DNA of 64,000 bases from Taiwanofungus camphoratus (lineage: Eukaryota; Basidiomycota; Agaricomycetes; Polyporales; Taiwanofungaceae), in assembly GCA_003999685.1 (NCBI GenBank), contig CP021221.1, forward strand, positions 248,001 to 312,000, in the 5' to 3' direction. This document shows positions 1-12,392 of this stretch, in pieces. The notes beneath the pieces are model-generated. The model was not told the origin of the DNA. It searched no databases and saw nothing but the letters and a program-made list of their open reading frames with translations. Both the position numbers and the translations under genes were made by a program. The stretch's first letter is position 1. Each line of letters starts with the position of its first letter.

Positions 1-1036
1 AAGGTCTGACAGGAACTTTTTTGCCTGTCAATTATGTATTTAGTTCTATGTGCTCACGAGTTCGACAAGAACAACGTACAGTGATCTTATTGAGCCCATT
101 CTCGAAATCCTGATACTCTTCCCACAGCTTCTTGACATTCTCCATAGGTATCTGAACAGCGCGATGGTAGGCTTTGCGCACAGCATCCATCTTCTGTTGT
201 TCTTCCCACGTTGTAGTCGTCTGTGTCGCGGCAGAAAACGATGTGAGCACAGTATTGGAAAATCGTACACTTCCGTAGCCAAATGCACCTCGCCAGACTT
301 CAGAAACTGGATGTAGTCCATCCATATCTCACTACTATCCTTGTCTTGGCCGACGTGACCCAGAGCGAACTCATACGACTTGCGGATAATGTCTCGAGCG
401 TTGGGACCAGTATTCACCCTTCTGTTGATTTGTTCCAGCTTCGAGTGAGGAAGCACACGACGACCTACGACGGAGTCATGACTGACCTAACATATGTAAG
501 ATAGAACTTCCAGAGATCCACTGATGACGATGTTCTCAGAAATCTTTTGAATAACGCTTCCGCGAATCCGAACGATGAAGGGTCTTCCAGAAAATGGTTC
601 AGGTACGCAATTTGAGCCGAGGACTGAGTAACGAGAATTGTGAGACGCGTTGTGTACAACTACACATGAAAGAGTTGCGAACAGTATTGGGATATGCCTC
701 CAATAGGCCTTCGTATGTTGCTTTAATTTTTTCGATATCACCCGAGTCTTCTGCAATGTCGACCAGCTTCAGCCATGAATCGGCATCGTAAGGCCTTTGT
801 CGCAGTTGCGCGCGCAATGTGTCCCATTCTGACGGAGGCGGAGGAGTGGGTTCCTGCTTGAGACCGCTCAGGTCGCCGCTACCATTCTGTTTCGCTGGTG
901 TTGCAAACGACTGTGGGTTGAGTTGTCGAAGAGCGTTCAGAATTTCTTCCGTCGGTTGCGTCTTCTCCTCTTCTGGAAGTACAGGCGTGTCCCCAGAATG
1001 TTCAAGCTTTGGAATTATTGGTGGCGGTTCAGACAT
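1..1036 (-). CDS. RNA14: RNA14/CstF-77-like mRNA 3'-end processing factor, 5' part only
   Basis: Rna14 (CstF3) is the HAT-repeat scaffold of cleavage factor IA, which acts in the nucleus in cleavage and polyadenylation of pre-mRNA. Exons read on the minus strand are 683-1036, 487-623, 289-421, 80-220 and 1-24, all with GT-AG borders and consistent phase; the gene runs off the left edge. After a Pro/Glu-rich N-terminus of about 65 residues come HAT-like helices such as WDTLRAQLRQRPYDADSW, then stretches typical of the family (VGQDKDSSEIWMDYIQFLKS; TTTTWEEQQKMDAVRKAYH; FENGLNKIT). The start at 1036 (MSEPPPIIP) is preferred over an in-frame Met at 1135. The gene is divergent from the GH85 gene, with 232 bp between the start codons. 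Recognition is from memory of the family; confidence is high for the family and good for the exons. Confidence 0.88.
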
Positions 1037-1268
1037 CTTATGCAAAGCTGGGGGTCGTCGCTCACAACGGACGAGGTCAAGTGCTTCAGCGTGATCTGGT
1101 TTATATCGCTGCCCCATGATTATTTTGGGCAGCAAAAATTTCCATATATGGAGATAACGGGGCCACTTTACATAGTATCAAAGTTTAAAGCTTATGATTT
1201 TTTAAATTACCTTGCAGGTGCTGCGCCAAGTCTTACATTGCTGTATATCTTGCATATCTTCTACACCA
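1037..1268. promoter_or_regulatory. short divergent promoter region, RNA14 / GH85
   Basis: These 232 bp separate the two divergent start codons and must hold both core promoters and 5' UTRs. The stretch 1130-1210 is AT-rich. I see no clear TATA box or named factor site. Confidence 0.5.
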
Positions 1269-4265
1269 ATGCCGCTGAGGGGTGCCACCCACTCAAAGGC
1301 TGTCCGAGACGATGCGCCATACTTCGAATCTCTAGCTGATCTAGACGAATGGGCCAGCAAACCTTCAGCAAAGTTGAGCGGCGTCATGGAATACCGACCG
1401 CGACGGCCAGTGAAAGGAGTGGACTCTGAAACCAGAGGCAAACTTCTGGTGAACAGAACACAATGAGAAACATTGACTTAGACTGACTCCTGTGACAAGG
1501 CGTGCCATGATTACAAGGTCTGCACTTCCCAACCGTCATGGGCAAGGCAGCTGTCACTAAGGTCGCTGATAGGGCGGATATACGGAAGCACCGTCTGGAT
1601 TAGCGTATACTTTTAACTTTTGGTCGTACTGTGATACCTTCATCTAGTGAGCAGTTTCTGGAGTACCTAGCTGGTTTCAGTGACTTACCTGTGTAGCTTT
1701 TCTCATCATCGTGTGACGATCCCTCCATCAGGATGGACTACTGCCGCTCATCGGCAGGGTGTCAAGATGCTAGGAACTCTGTAAGTGGACCCATGGCGAG
1801 TTGTGCTATCTGGTATTGTTTGTCCCGCACGTCGTACCGAGCCTATCTCTGCGTGATTGCTTGAAGTTGAAGGCAACCTTGCTACATTGAAAATTTGCTT
1901 ATGTCCTGTGATGGCTGCCTGAATCGCTGCGCTATCATAACTGATTGATGAGCGGACATAGTACAAAGTCAAGAGATCGACAAGTCCTGAGCCATTCTGT
2001 TGCGGCTGAGGCGTTAGCTCCAATCAGACTTCTCAAATTCGTAGGTGTTGTATTAGGATACTTACATGCACGCAGATAATTCTGTGCGCTTTGGATGGTG
2101 CACCGTCTCATCAAAAGTTTCCAGAAGGCGAGATCATAGTTCACTCGAATGCAGTCACCTTGCATACGCTGTCCCATCTTATTAGCCTTGCATTCGGCCT
2201 CGTATGCATGGACACTCACGCTAACATACGTTTATCATTAGAATTTTTGAAGGCTCCGGGCAAGAAGACTGCCTCCGCCTACTCGTGGGCCGGCTCCCAC
2301 AGTCAAAGACCGGTGTCGCGCTGCCATCTGCAAACAATTCGCTGCCTCTTTCATCCCATTATGCTTGTCTACTTGCTGATTTAGCGTATCAAAGGGGCTT
2401 TGATGGCTATTTGCTAAATGTGGAGTGCCCCCTAATTGGCGGCCTTGAGCAGACGAGAATGCTGGCCGCATGGATCACTCTGCTGGAGAGTGAACTCAAG
2501 CGCAAGGTCGGCCCACACTCCCAGGTCATATGGTAATATCATATATTGTAAAATACAGCGAAAAGATCTCATTCGGTCTGAAGGTACGATAGTGTCATCG
2601 TCACGGGTCAACTCAGATGGCAAGATAGGCTGAACAATTACAATCTACCCTTCTTTATTCCTTCCACTGGATTTTTCACCAACTACACCGTCAGCATCAA
2701 ACTTGTACTAATTTTAACACTACCGCTAATTCTTGAATGATATCCAGTGGCCGCCACACTTTCCGTCGCTCACTGCACAATACTTTCTCAGCTTAGACCC
2801 CGCTGTCATGACCCAGCCAAGGACCCTTCGGGACATATTCATCGGTGTTGATGTGTGGGGTCGCGGTCAACATGGCGGCGGCGGCTTCGGATCTTACAGA
2901 GCAATCGAACATATCGACCCAGAGTTCCTCGGTCTCAGTGTCGCACTGTTCGGGCACGCGTGGACGTGGGAGACCGAGCAAGATAAACCTGGTTTTACAT
3001 GGGAGACCTGGTGGGAGTACGAGCGCAAGCTATGGGTTGGACCACAAAAGGAGGGCGATGAAGTCGTAGTGCCCCCACAGAAGCCCAGAGAAGGAGTGCC
3101 AGAGTGCCCACACGGACCTTTTGCTCCAATCTGCTCCTTCTTCGCGAAAGACCCTCCTCCGAATCCCGCTGACTTGCCTTTCTTCACTTCGTTTTCTCCT
3201 GGAGTTGGCCGTGCGTGGTTTGTTGGCGGCAACAAGGTGCTCGAGACAGAAAATGGTTGGACGGACCTCGATAAGAATTGTTCCCTTGGGGATATGGTAT
3301 GGCCACGACCAATGCTCCAGTGGGAGCATGAGCGATCTGAAGATTTGCCTAGTGCTACATCTGCATTGATCATGGATGATGCATGGCTTGGAGGGAGTTC
3401 CCTTTGCCTGTCACTATCTATTGCTGGTTCCGGTGCAGAAGATGCATTCTTTCGCTGTATCTGGCTGCCCGTTCAGTCCTTGGCCATCACTCCTCGGAAG
3501 ACATACAGGCTGACTGTAATATGCAAGGTCGAAGCGCATAAATCACTTGACCTTGATCTCGGTTTATCAGTGAAGGCACTAGCGGGTGCAATCACAGATA
3601 ACTTCGATGTGATACCTGTATCGACCCCAGGCACTGATAACCTACCTGGAGGCTGGACAAAGTTGGCGATCGATTTTACTTTTCAATCTGATCACCCCAC
3701 GGATATTTTGGCGGCAGTTGGTATTGTCATTGGGATCGCTATGGAAGATCCTAGTGATGCCGCAGACCTTTCTATTCTCATGGGCGCTTTGAACGTCCAT
3801 CCTAGCCAAACATCTTCCGATCTTTCTATTCACCAAGCGAGAGTTTTGTGGGCGGACTTCAAACGATTTCCCGCACCGACCGACTCGACAATCTTATCTG
3901 GTATACTCACATGGGACATAGCAACGTCATTCACTCCCTTGTCCAATGTCAGGATATCCTCTGATCCAGAGGATCCTCAGCCTATTTGGCGGCTAGAATC
4001 TGAATTTCCCTCATTCGCATATTTCAATATTTACGTACAGGCCCACGCGGAGGATGGGACTGTCCCTCACCCCGATACAGCGGTCTTCATTGGGACCACT
4101 GGTCTTGATGGAATGAAGAACAGATTCTATATCGATCCACCTTGTTTACCTTTGTCGTTGAGCGGAGCCAGGACAATCCGGTTCTACGTGCAAGGTATTA
4201 CTGACCGAGGAGATCTGTTGGAATGGGGAAATTGTGCTTTCGTAGATGTGAAAGGGGTGCAATGA
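1269..4265 (+). CDS. GH85 endo-beta-N-acetylglucosaminidase (ENGase)
   Basis: ENGase cuts the chitobiose core of N-glycans (GlcNAc-beta-1,4-GlcNAc); without a signal peptide it is probably cytosolic and acts on free or misfolded-glycoprotein glycans. Exons 1269-1448, 1500-1517, 1573-1646, 1697-1780, 2242-2532, 2584-2689 and 2748-4265 join in phase to 756 aa. Family signatures follow in order: CHDYKGGYTE, YTFNFWSCCDTFIYFSHHR, a TIM barrel with the catalytic N-x-E (Asn178-Val-Glu180 in YLLNVECPL), VIWYDSV, then VGVDVWGRG and ALFGHAWTWE. The C-terminal 300 residues fit the accessory beta domains of GH85. The N-x-E pair matches the oxazoline-stabilising Asn and acid/base Glu of the family. Exon 2 is only 18 bp, and the fourth intron (1781-2241, 461 bp) is far longer than the others and holds an antisense ORF. 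The gene ends about 200 bp from the convergent YTA7-like gene. Confidence 0.93.
1935..2219 (-). other. antisense ORF with its own intron, inside the long GH85 intron
   Basis: On the minus strand, inside the 461-bp intron of the GH85 gene, an open stretch (ATG near 2177; open upstream to about 2230) runs to a donor GTAAGT, has a GCTAACGCCTCAG-type 3' end about 60 bp later, and continues in frame to a stop at 1935. The short product is about 60 residues, with an amphipathic cysteine-containing sequence (around RVNYDLAFWKLL). I do not recognise it. It could be a nested antisense gene, the remnant of an inserted gene, or chance. The intron signals on the minus strand are as good as those of the host intron on the plus strand, which is why it is listed. 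Confidence 0.3.
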
Positions 4266-4466
4266 AACCCGGAGGTAAATCACGACGGACATAATTTAAT
4301 GTTGATGGTAACCACTGTTCTACGCCTCGATGATATCTGCTGTCGATACATTTCATTGCCTGATGACAAAAAGGAGCTTGTAAACGACGAAGGAAAATAC
4401 ATGGTGATCCTATGAATAACAGATTACGCAGCTTTACATGTATACACGGAGAGATGTTTCCATCGA

Positions 4467-7400
4467 CTACTGATGTCCTGGAGATGTCAAGAAATCCATA
4501 TCATCTATTGACACTTCATTCACGAAGTCCTTCACGACTTCGTTGAGCTCCTGGATGAGGTCCGACCGATCCCATTCAGCACGGTGCCTCCAAATGCAAC
4601 TAAGGCAGGTGGCACGTAGCTGCTCGAGATGTTCCACGTTCAAAGCATGAGTACTGTCACGCAAAGTTTGCTTCAGCTCCGCAAGTAACTCTTCATGGAC
4701 AAGGAATTCAGGTAATGGAGTGGGCGAACGCTCGATCTCCATGGCTTGCTCGACAGGCTGTCGGTCATTCTCTGCTGGAGGAGGTGTTACAGGAATGGGT
4801 TCAGGGAGAAGTGGCGACTTCTCGTTTTGTAGCTGAGATAAAACAGTGGCGGAATTATCAGTTGTTACAGTACCAGCTTGGAGTATGAAGGGGTTGTGCC
4901 CTAAGTCAGTGATAGGAACGGCAGGACGAAGGTCGATTGGTGATGGTAAGGGATTCAAAAGGGATGGGTCAAAACCACCTGTTCTCCGTGATAATTCAAC
5001 TTGTGGTTCGACCTGGGGCTCGCGACTCGACCTGTCCTGTTCAACGCCGCTTATACGAGGTGATGGCGACGACGGTGTCTGCACGCGTTCTATATTATCT
5101 GCGAATCGGACTCCGGTGGGCCGCGGTGGTGAAGACGGTAGACCGACAATGTCCAAAGGATCGCGGTCGTCGTCCTCGCTGACCACGACCCTTGAGCGCT
5201 TTGAAACTCTTTCGCCAGCCTCATCCTCAGATGGAGTGGCGCCGACATCAGTGGATCGTTGTCTCTTCAATCTGCGCTCCAGTAGCAAAGGGTCCGTGAT
5301 GGAAATTTCGAGTGGGTGACCATTATGGCGCGTACTGCGCCGTGTGCCGGGGGCATAGGCTTGTGATGCACCCCCATTCTCCTCGACCGCCTTCCCTTTA
5401 CTCTTGTTTTTCTTATGCTCTTCCCTCCGCTTCCGCTCTCGGGCCGCCATTCGTTGGCATTCGAGCCTGAAATGAGGATCGAAGTCTTGAACACTGACTT
5501 CGGCTGCTGTTAACATGGCTTGAGCTCTATATAGACGCTCCTGATCCTCATAGCTCCGAACATTGGCATTGTGGACAATTTTGCGAATGTCGTCAAGGAA
5601 ATCTTCGGGGGTGAGATATCGACTCTTATAGAGTTCTATGTGCATTCGTTCTAGGTCCATGTCGAAGAGTTGAGGCTCGTGAGTGACCGATTGCTGAGGC
5701 TCATGAACACCATTAACGCCGTTTATCGGTTGCTGATCAACAATCCGCTGGGTAAGTTCCTCCTCCCTGACTTCGATGGCGCCGTCCGGATCAGCCCGAA
5801 CTTCGACACTGGTAGCCGTGGTCACTTCTACTTGCTTGACGGCATCGACATCAAAGTTATATTCCTCCTATGAAGTAGTGAATAGGCAATCTATCCATAA
5901 CCAGATACGTGATGAAGAACGTACAACAGCCCTCTTGGTGAAACGCTTAAATTTGCGTTTGAGTTCCGTCAAAATTGGCCCTAAACGATATTTGAGAAGG
6001 GTGATCACTCGTTGGTCGTTCTCTTCCTGTACTGCGAGTTCCGCTGCTGTAGGCTGGCGAGGCTCCAAAGGCGGTGCAATTGGCAAATCTTCAAGGACCC
6101 GTTTCTTGCGCTTGATGCCGTCTGGGAAATAATTGGGCGGCCGCCGGATGTCCTTTAAGAGACCTTCGAAAAACACCTCTCTCTTGGATGTACTGGGCCC
6201 GTTGAGCTCTATCTTATTTTCTCGTGTTGATCCGAACCAAGCCCGAACATCGCGCGGCACGGAAGCGAGTTCTCCATCAACAACAGCAAGTAAAAGAACC
6301 GGATCGGTGGATGCCAGGGTGTCAAGCATAGCACGGACGGTCGTTCTTGAGCTTTCAGAAATGGCCGCACACCATTCAAGTAGGGAAGGTATATAGATCA
6401 CTGAAGGTTGATGTCGTTTTGCCTCTACAAAGAGTTGTACAATTGCTGCCTCAGGTGTCTGAATAAATCATAAGCGTCTCTGATTCAAACAAGGCACAAA
6501 GAATAAAACATACCCTGGTAGCGTCACCCATTAGGCTACCTAGGTCCAGACTCTGGATATGATAACCCTCCAGATGATGGAGGGCAGCGGCTGCTACATA
6601 GCCCTGCCCCATGCCGACTGGCCCATGGAGCAGGACACGAGGACGATATACACGCAGAGTTTCCATAGCTATCCGGACAAGTAAGATGGTATGCAGACAT
6701 GTCAAGTGATCGACTTACATTGCATCATGAGTTCCCGGTCAAGGGCACCTTCTTCACCCTCATCCTCCCATTCCGCTTCTTCCAGAGCGGTTCGTTTCTT
6801 GTTTACTGGCAAGACCTTGCCAATGACATCCTTAATCTTATCCAAAGGATCTTGCAGTAGTGGCACCAGTTGAGCTGGTAGTGGAGATGCTGACGACGAT
6901 ACCGAGCGAGCGGACGAAGGAACGAGCTCTAATGAACTTAAGAGTCAGACCTCAGGCATTACAAACACCACATCAACGAATGAAGAAGTATTATTTGTGC
7001 AGCGGTCCATATTCATGAACGTTTCACGGAGGGATGCGCACAAAGACTTTGTGATGAGCAGATGGTCAATCGCACGTACTTTTCAAAGCGATCATGAAGT
7101 CTCGCAATTCCACACCGATTGTTTCGGGTTTCAATAACAGCCGTTCGTTCGACTTGTAGATCTGAGGATACCGCCTTTGGACAGCATTGAGGGCAGCCTC
7201 AGTACAGAGAGCCTATATTATGTGTAGACGTGAGTGCCCTGGCCCTGTTTCCAAACAAAACCGGACAAAGGCATTCAAAGAAACACGTACCCTCAGGTCA
7301 GCACCTCCATAGCCTTTAGTGAGCTTGGCCAGTCCCTTGACATGCTCATCACCCCTTTCCCCTTCCCATCCAGCCCACCTTTTCGTCATAATTCTTAAGA

Positions 7401-9488
7401 TACGTTCCCTGCCCTCCAAATTAGGCAGTGGAAAATAGAACTCTCGGTCAAATCTACCAGGTCGACGAAGGGCGGGGTCGATGGCGTCTGGCCTGTTCGT
7501 CGCACCTATCACAATGACTTGTCCACGACTGTCCATACCATCCATAAGCGCAAGAAGAGTTGACACGATGGACGCATGTATCTGATCTTGTCTGGACGAG
7601 CGTACAGGAGCGAGACCATCAATTTCATCGAAAAAAATAATGCTGGGTTGCTGATTACGTGCTTCATCGAAAAGAAGTCGTAATTGACGTTCAGCTTCGC
7701 CAACCCATTTGGAAAGACAATCGGCACCCTTGCGCATGAAGAAAGCTAAACGTGGGGACTCAGCAAGACGACCTACCAAGTGTGCACCCCTTATAAGAGG
7801 CACTTACAGATGCTCTTGCCATTGGAGCGACAGCTAGCTGCCAGAGCGCGTGCGAGCAACGTCTTGCCCGTCCCTGGAGGACCGTGGAACAAGACACCGC
7901 GGGGAGGAGTCAGACCGAATCGTTGAAATACTTCGGGGTAGAGCAGGGGGAGGAGCGTCATCTCTTTCAATGAATTAATGTCTAGTACAAGTTGCGATGT
8001 TAAGTCATGACCAGTCTTCTTGAGCTATATGTTTCAAGCTTACGGTCATCAAGGCCTCCAACTTCGTCGAAAGTGACATTCTGATTCACGCCAAGCGGGT
8101 CAGCATCGGCTAGCGCTGTCAGAGGACGGTCACCATCATTGCTGCATGCATTATACGAAACACTTTACATGCATCACCAATCTTCCCCAGATTAGATGGA
8201 GTACCGGCGGCAGCTGCTAAATCGCTGGGTAACAGACCTCCCGCACCGCCAGCTCCTCCTGCAAAGACACCTCCTAGAGAGCCAGTGCCGAAAGGTTTTC
8301 GAGGTGTACGAGTTGGATAATCAGAATCCTGCATTTATGAAATTATAATAAATATGGGCACTGGAAGGCCAAAAAACATTGAGCGAGACTAACGGAGTCG
8401 TCTCCTCCTCCACCCATCCATCGACTCAGCTCTGCCCCTGTGGCACTCCAGCCAGGTGCCTTTGCTCTGCCATAGCTACCTCGTCCATTGGACCGACCGC
8501 CACCACCAGCGCGAGGCTTCGGAGGTGGCCTCATCTCCTCTAATGGTGGAGGAATGGCGTAGTTAATCTTCGTCCGCTGTCGCAGAGCATATGGTCGCCC
8601 ATCCTGCTCTGGTTCTTGCTCTATATCGCCGTCCGCATCCAGTTCCCCTTCAGCGTCGGCGTCCTCGTCGGCCTCTGGCTCGGGTGATGTATGTGGGGCA
8701 TCATCAAATGAACCATCCGCATCAAGGGAACCAGAAGATGGTTCATCGACATATCCTTCCTCGTCCTCTTGTGTACGCCCGTTCTGACGTGATCGTCGTG
8801 AACTAAGACGAGAGCGCGTCACGCGAGACGTCGATGCCTGTGTCTGTCCTCGCGAAGCTGACCGTCGCGTGAGTCTGCTACCACGGGTTGTGCCAGTGCG
8901 GTCAGAGGTAGAAGCCGCGTTCTTGCTTCGACTTCTAGTCTCATATCTGCTCACAGTGGCTTCACCCTCGTCGTCACTCATAATGAACCCAGAGTTCGCA
9001 CGACTCCGACCTCGAAGGCGATAACGTGGAACATTGTCGTCCTCGTCTTCATCGTCTGCCAGCCCATTCATACCATCTTCAACTTTAGAAGGTGACGATG
9101 GAACCTCGTCCTGCGCCAAATCATCTTCACTTGCAGATTCTTTGTATGACTTCCGAGCAATCCTTCGGCCTCTAGATGTGACTGCGTACTCTACCTTCGG
9201 CTCTTCTGGAGTATCGTCCTCTAAGGGAGGTCTCTCGTCGTTGACATCCATGGAAGCGTTGCTCTCGTGATACTCGGATCCAGACGCATTAGACACAGAA
9301 CGTTGGCGTGTTGCAGCACGAGTACTCGGGGCCATAGGGGGTACTTTAATGCGAAGCGAGTGGTCTGGAGACTGATGTATATACTGAGAGACACCTGCGG
9401 GATTGAGAAGTGATGGGAAATGCTGAGGTTCAGCCCGTGAGTTCCAGTCGAAAGGATCGCCAGAGTTCATGAAGGATGGAGAGAACAA
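4467..9488 (-). CDS. YTA7: YTA7/Abo1/ATAD2-like AAA ATPase with bromodomain
   Basis: The family comprises chromatin-bound hexameric ATPases that control histone H3-H4 density and nucleosome spacing. Minus-strand exons: 8394-9488 (acidic, Ser/Arg-rich N-terminus), about 8044-8328, 7808-7981, 7291-7745, 7080-7212, 6719-6928, 6514-6668, 5925-6458 and 4467-5867; about 1,470 aa. AAA1 has Walker A GPPGTGKT, Walker [10 protein letters not shown], sensor GATNRPD and arginine-finger region [12 protein letters not shown]2 is degenerate (GPVGMGQGY instead of GxxGxGKT), as is usual in this family. The last exon holds the bromodomain region ([16 protein letters not shown]...[17 protein letters not shown]), then a basic and a disordered tail. 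An alternative start is Met at 9470. One oddity: around 8130-8190 the frame before AAA1 (GKIGDA) and the frame after it ([19 protein letters not shown]) are not linked by an ordinary intron; the only GT..AG pair there is 27 bp and gives the wrong frame. Either the splice is unusual or there is an indel. Confidence 0.9.
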
Positions 9489-10316
9489 AGGAAAGCTGCA
9501 AGCCTACAGCTCCCCCAAACCCCCACAGAATTCTTTGTCTTATATCCTCGAATTACAGTCACCAAAGGCAGAGGTTGGGCAGTACGAGCGGCACAGCGAG
9601 CACGTATTTCAGTAGGGACGAAACTGGATTAGCAGAAGAGGCAGGTTATTTGTCTGTGTTTGTCATCAGTGGCGGTGTTTGGGCAGTGTTTTGTCTTATC
9701 GCCTCGTTCCCGCAACCTTCTCCTCCTCCTGCCCTTCCTCGCACTCTCCGAATTCAGAACGAATGGCAAGACGAGAGACAAAGGATGCATGAAAGTGAGA
9801 GACATGGACAGACCGTGGAGGCTCCGAATCCAGCGCGATAGTTCAGGACGCTCTTGCCCGTCACCGGCGCTACAGAAAATGTTGGAACCCATGCCATTGA
9901 GTATGTCTGGAAACTCTCAATGAGTCGCTATCATGGACGTTCGAAAGCAAGAAAATCGCAGCAAGATTTTTGACGATGCTGCAGCAGGTCTGCAGCCCGT
10001 CAGAGCATACTAGACTCTGGTCCGGTTCATGGAGTGACTAATTGGTGTGTCCGCACGTGACATTTGTATCGTCGACTGCCACAGAGTCTAATGAAAGCGT
10101 ATTGATACATGCTTTCGAGTCTCCAAATCGATGTCAACCGTTATCTCGAATTTCAGGCGGATGCGGAAATGGGAGAGATTAGTTCGAAAGCTCGCACAGT
10201 TGTACAACACAACGACAGGTTCAAGTACATATACAGTCTACTCGAAAGGCTATGAACAATCGATTATATATCGAACAAGCATTGGAAAAGTTCGGATGCA
10301 TGCTCGGCACTAATTT
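9489..10316. other. intergenic: YTA7-like promoter side and HRP1-like 3' end
   Basis: This stretch of 828 bp has no gene that I can support. Small ORFs on both strands (for example 9476-9841 plus) show no domain or exon structure. It should contain the promoter and 5' UTR of the YTA7-like gene and the 3' UTR of the HRP1-like gene. Confidence 0.5.
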
Positions 10317-12392
10317 TCATCGTGCATAAGGATGGTAGTTATGAGACCCTCTCTGACCTGCCCGCTGCGGCCCAATCCCTGCCGGCCCCACACCTCCTGG
10401 ACCGCCGGATGCACCTCGCGGGCCACGGGGAACGTTGGGACCCATTCCCCCCTGCATCATGCCTGCACCACCGGTCCCGCTCATGCCAGGCCCTCCGCGG
10501 CCCATTCCCATACCGGGTCCCCCAGTCATCCCGCCAGTCATGGCCATACCCCCACCCATACCACCGCCAGTCATCCCAGGCATCATTCTAGCGCCTCCCA
10601 TTCCAGCTGAGTATCCGCCTGCGGCGCCTCCCATGCCGCTCATCATGGGACTCATGCCTCCACTCATCATTGGGTTCATCCCGCCCATTTGCTGCATCAT
10701 CCGCGTATACAAAGCGGCCAACGCTTGCGGGTCAAACGGTGCACTAGTCCCGCTGCCAGCGGCAGGACCAGACGCTGCAGTGCCGAAATTGCCTTGACCA
10801 CCGTACCCGCCGCCGCCGCCATATCCTCTCCCAGCTGCACCGCCGACGGGGCCGCCTTCTGCGTAGTTTTCTCGCTGTGAACGCGGCTGAGCAAGCTTGA
10901 CATCAATCTGAGGATGAGCAAACATCAATAGTCTGAATCCGTAATAGTGATGTGACATAGCCTCACCAGCTTTCCGTCAATTTCAAGATTCCCGAATCCA
11001 AGAAGTGGCTCGACGTTTGCGTTTTCGAAAGATACAAATCCGAAGCCTTTGCTTCGCCCGGTCTCTCGGTCCAGCATGACCGTTGCGTCCACAACCTTCC
11101 CGAATTGGGAGAAGTACTCGCGCATTGATTCAGACGTCACACTTCCAGCCAGACCTCCGATAAAAAGCTTTGTCGCGCGTTGATGTTCTTGTCGCGGGAT
11201 GGCACGCTTAGGATCTATCTGCACAACATACGATTTCAGAGATACTGTAACTTATCTTAATTACGATATACGTACTATCTTTCCATCCAAGAAGTGTTCG
11301 CGCACCATTACCGCGTTTACTGACGCCGGGTCTTCGAACGTCAGGAACGCGAAGCATCGTGAACGTCCCGCTGCATCGCGCATAATGGTGCAAGCCTCTA
11401 CTTTTCCGAATTGAGAGAAATACTTTCTGAGCCCCTCTGGTGTAAGATCCTATTTAGCACTACGAGAGACGACAGGATGGGCTATAAATATGTATGTACC
11501 GTCTGTTGTATCCCAATTTAGGCCACCAATGAACATTTTGCTATCAGACAGCACAGAAATCGCCATTGCGGGGCAGAGATGTCGTGATAACAGGAGGCAG
11601 GCGATATCGAGCACATAGATATGGAAAAGCAAGCATTGGTATTAGTATCAGTAGCCTAGAACATGAGCAGTTGCGACAGGGGAAGAAGAGTGGACGACTC
11701 TACTGTGCGTGACTGTATTGAATTGGTGCTAGCCTAGCTTAGACCTAGGAAACCCAGATATGCTAGAGCTAGTCGTAGGCGACAGATAGGCGATAACGGC
11801 TGACTACCGCGGGGTGCAATGTTAACAAACATCCTAGTCTGTAACTAAAGCCCTGTGTCGACACCTAACCCAGTCATGCTCACAGCGAGCGCCATTGGAA
11901 GTGACGCTGACGATCGAAGTCAGCATCGATAGTCTCCGCACTCACCCTTCTTCTTTCATTTCTGAAGGCCGAACCGGGCGGTCAACTGGGTAGTGACCAT
12001 CCTGCCGTGGAGGAGGCGGCTCCCTATACTCTGGTGTCTGTCGTTCTTGATAAGTAGGTATTTGCTGCGTGGGTGGTGATGTGTAGGACGGTATTGTCGC
12101 CGGTGCATTTGATCCCTGAGACGGAAGATGCTGGGCAGTATCTACGGGAGTGTTTGAGGGTGGTAACTTGGCTGGTGTAGAGGGGGGCTCAGTCTTGACA
12201 GGTTGAGGCTCCTCTTGATGGAGAGATGGGTCCTGAGATTCAGTTTTCACATATTCCTCTGGTTGTTCAGTCGGGACAGCGAACTCGGATTCGTCATTGC
12301 CATACAGGTCTATGCTGTCTTTAGCGACATGCCAACCATTGCAAGGGTGGTGCAAACTGACCTCCGTACAAGTCAGCATCGAGGTCGGACAT
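10317..12392 (-). CDS. HRP1: HRP1/hnRNP-A/B-like protein with two RRMs
   Basis: Nuclear RNA-binding protein of the Hrp1/Nab4-Musashi-DAZAP1 group; in yeast Hrp1 is cleavage factor IB and shuttles with mRNA. Minus-strand exons 12362-12392, 11946-12318, 11500-11540, 11276-11436, 10967-11218 and 10317-10907 join in phase to 482 aa. The protein starts MSDLDADLYGDSIDLYGND. A disordered Pro/Glu-rich segment to about residue 134 is followed by RRM1 (KMFIGGLNWDTTDEGL; RNP1 RSRCFAFLTF), RRM2 (KLFIGGLAG; RNP1 KGFGFVSF) and a Gly/Met-rich tail of about 170 residues (many GGM/MSGM units) ending in HNYHPYAR. The start at 12392 is supported by a 43-bp intron that restores the conserved acidic N-terminus. 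The intron 11541-11945 is 405 bp, far above the local norm. An ATG at 11566, inside that intron and in frame with RRM1, could give a short isoform. Confidence 0.88.

Noticed and set aside
10322-10880. Long Pro/Ser-rich plus-strand ORFs opposite the HRP1-like gene
   Set aside because: They are mirror frames of the Gly/Met-rich repeat tail of the HRP1-like protein; GC-rich repeats keep several frames open.
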